Below are positions 62,636-64,000 of a DNA stretch of 64,000 bases, piece by piece; within the stretch, counting starts at the first letter, position 1; each line of letters begins with the position of its first letter. The position numbers and the translations under genes were made by a program. The stretch comes from Burkholderiales bacterium (GTDB taxonomy: Bacteria; Pseudomonadota; Gammaproteobacteria; Burkholderiales; Burkholderiaceae_F), in NCBI GenBank assembly GCA_020355165.1, contig CP070661.1:3132319-3196318 (forward strand). The letters are read 5' to 3'. Below the pieces are notes generated by a model that saw only the letters and a program-made list of their open reading frames with translations, did not search any database and was not told the origin of the DNA.

Positions 62636-63721
62636 ATGAACGAACCGAACGTACCCGTCACGGTGCTGACCGGATTCCTCGGCGCCGGCAAGACGACGCT
62701 GCTGAACCGGATCCTGAAGGAGAGCCACGGCCACCGCATCGCGGTGATCGAGAACGAATTCGGCCCCGAAGGGGTGGACAACGATCTGCTGGTCGCCGAC
62801 ACCGAGGAGCAGATCGTCGAGATGAACAACGGCTGCATCTGCTGCACCGTGCGCGGCGACCTGGTGCGCATCCTGGCCGAACTGAAGGACAAGCGCGCCC
62901 GCGGCGATCTTGCTTTCGAGCGCGTGATCATCGAGACCACCGGCATGGCCAACCCGGGGCCGGTGACGCAGACCTTCTTCATGGACGACGACATCGCCTC
63001 GTACTACCTGCTCGACGCGGTGATCACACTGGTCGACGCCAAGCACGGCCATGCGACGCTCGACGCCCAGCCGGAGGCGCAGAACCAGGTCGGCTTCGCC
63101 GACCGCATCCTGCTGAGCAAGACCGACCTGGTCTCCGCCGACGAGGTCGATTCGCTGCGCGAGCGGCTGATGCGGATGAATCCGCGCGCGCCGATCCGCG
63201 CCGTGCACATGGGGCAGATCCCGATCGCCGAGGTGCTCGACCTGCGCGGCTTCAACCTGAACGCGATCCTCGAGATCGACCCGCAGTTCCTGGCCGCCGA
63301 GCACCCGGATGCCGAGCGCGCCCGCGGCGACGACCATCACCATGATCATGACCACGATCATGATGGCGACCACGGGCACGGCGATCATGACCACGGTGAC
63401 CATCACCATCACCAGCACGACGATGCGATCAAGGCGTTCTTGTTCGAGTCGAAGCGGCCGTTCGACGCCGCCAGGCTCGAGGAGTACATGGGCGCCCTGA
63501 CTCAGGTTTACGGTCAGGACATGCTTCGGTATAAAGGCGTGCTTTTCATGGATGGCAGCCCGCGACGGATGATCCTGCAGGGCGTGCACATGCTGATGGG
63601 CGCTGACGTCGGGCGCCCCTGGGCCAAGGACGAGAAGCCCGGCAGCAAGATGGTGTTCATCGGGCGCAACCTTCCGAAGGACGCGATTCTCAAGGGCTTG
63701 GAGGCCTGCCTGGCGCGCTGA
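62636..63721 (+). CDS. CobW/COG0523-family metallochaperone GTPase with His-rich segment
   Basis: COG0523 GTPases supply or sense metals such as zinc and cobalt. This 361-residue protein has the P-loop LTGFLGAGKTTLLNRIL, the metal motif GCICCTVRGDLVRILAEL (CxCC), IETTGMANPGPV, and SKTDLVS. A His/Asp-rich stretch lies at residues ~232-263, a likely metal reservoir, followed by the CobW C-terminal domain (SKRPFDAARLEEYMG). ATG 62636 was chosen. A zinc-responsive Zur box is not evident upstream. Confidence 0.92.
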   Translation: MNEPNVPVTVLTGFLGAGKTTLLNRILKESHGHRIAVIENEFGPEGVDNDLLVADTEEQIVEMNNGCICCTVRGDLVRILAELKDKRARGDLAFERVIIETTGMANPGPVTQTFFMDDDIASYYLLDAVITLVDAKHGHATLDAQPEAQNQVGFADRILLSKTDLVSADEVDSLRERLMRMNPRAPIRAVHMGQIPIAEVLDLRGFNLNAILEIDPQFLAAEHPDAERARGDDHHHDHDHDHDGDHGHGDHDHGDHHHHQHDDAIKAFLFESKRPFDAARLEEYMGALTQVYGQDMLRYKGVLFMDGSPRRMILQGVHMLMGADVGRPWAKDEKPGSKMVFIGRNLPKDAILKGLEACLAR

Positions 63722-63759
63722 GCGCGCTGCGGGCAGGACGGCGACGAGGTAGAAAAGAG

Positions 63760-64000
63760 ATGGTTGCGAAAGCGAAGACAGCGAAGCCGGCAAAGAAAGC
63801 GGCGACCAAGGCGGCCAAGGCGAAGGCCCCGGCGAAGAAGGCGGCCAAGGCGGCGGTGAAGCGCGCGGCGAGGCCCGCCGCCAAGCCAGCGAGAAGGACT
63901 GCCGCCAAGCCAGCGACGAAGGCCGCGACGAAGGCCGCGACGAAGTCGACGACGAAGGTGGCCGCGAAGGCGGCAGCGCGACCGGCGCCGAAGGCGGCAC
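63760..64000 (+). CDS. Lys/Ala-rich protein, 5' part only
   Basis: An open frame from ATG 63760, with an AGAAAAGAG site upstream, runs off the right edge: 80 codons of Lys/Ala/Pro-rich sequence (MVAKAKTAKPAKKAATKAAK at the start). Two readings are open. It could be a histone H1-like DNA-binding protein, or the basic N-terminal extension of DksA, which in betaproteobacteria commonly follows a CobW-type GTPase. The window ends before any diagnostic zinc-finger region. Confidence 0.6.
   Translation, partial: MVAKAKTAKPAKKAATKAAKAKAPAKKAAKAAVKRAARPAAKPARRTAAKPATKAATKAATKSTTKVAAKAAARPAPKAA

Noticed and set aside
63331..63425. Short CAT/GAC repeats considered as a CRISPR-like or tandem repeat array
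   Set aside because: They are in-frame codons of the His-rich segment of the CobW GTPase, with no constant repeat-spacer pattern.

Overview
This window looks like chromosomal core sequence from a high-GC betaproteobacterium, probably near Rhodocyclales/Burkholderiales. That rests on family content and gene order, not on a database search. The markers are the aa3-oxidase cluster with its betaproteobacterial small companions (DUF2244, DUF2970, DUF2909 and a 37-residue assembly peptide), a CIRCE-controlled rpoH, an S-adenosylhomocysteine (SAH) riboswitch before ahcY, and the run metK / two LpxL-like acyltransferases / dapF / DUF484 / xerC. Genes are packed tightly on both strands, often with 4-base ATGA or GTGA overlaps. 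I see no rRNA, tRNA, CRISPR array, prophage or insertion sequence.

Layout. 1-8.4 kb: end of a membrane protein, then rsmD-coaD-DUF418 leftward, ftsY rightward, a YgbA-like protein, and a polyphosphate block (ppx converging on sixA-ppk1). 8.5-11.9 kb: ftsE-ftsX, rpoH behind a CIRCE operator, a strong terminator, and an unassigned protein with a possible 2-oxoglutarate/Fe(II) oxygenase motif. 11.9-21.7 kb: cytochrome c oxidase structural, haem A and copper-assembly genes in two leftward blocks (DUF2244-ctaC-ctaD-small peptide-ctaG-DUF2970-ctaE, then SURF1-thioredoxin-like protein-ctaA-ctaB-SCO). 21.8-29.6 kb: LysM/BON protein, bioC-like methyltransferase, comF, a giant FAD/Fe-S dehydrogenase coupled to a HIT protein, and small membrane proteins. 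29.7-38.3 kb: srkA, a beta-propeller protein, ilvA, envelope/stress-type small proteins, polX with a YbhB protein, and a CBS-domain protein. 38.4-51.8 kb: folM-like/folB/ttcA, MidA-type methyltransferase, DUF1015, cca, GST, NDUFA9-like protein, slt, 5-formyl-THF cyclo-ligase, and a LysR regulator facing a DUF2917 gene. 51.8-64 kb: the methyl cycle (metF, ahcY, metK), lipid A acylation, dapF, xerC, rlmI-like, a His-rich CobW GTPase, and the Lys/Ala-rich start of a gene cut by the window edge.

The sets that work together are: methyl-cycle turnover (metK makes SAM, ahcY clears SAH, metF supplies methyl groups); respiration (subunits I-III with Cox11, SCO, SURF1 and haem A synthesis); polyphosphate synthesis and breakdown; and cell division/secretion (ftsY, ftsEX).

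The observations most worth a second look are an FtsE with degenerate Q-loop and ABC signature, a metK leader able to sequester its own Shine-Dalgarno, four helically phased heptamers upstream of an unannotated 58-residue membrane peptide, and the oxygenase-like protein after rpoH. No wholly new multi-gene system is evident.
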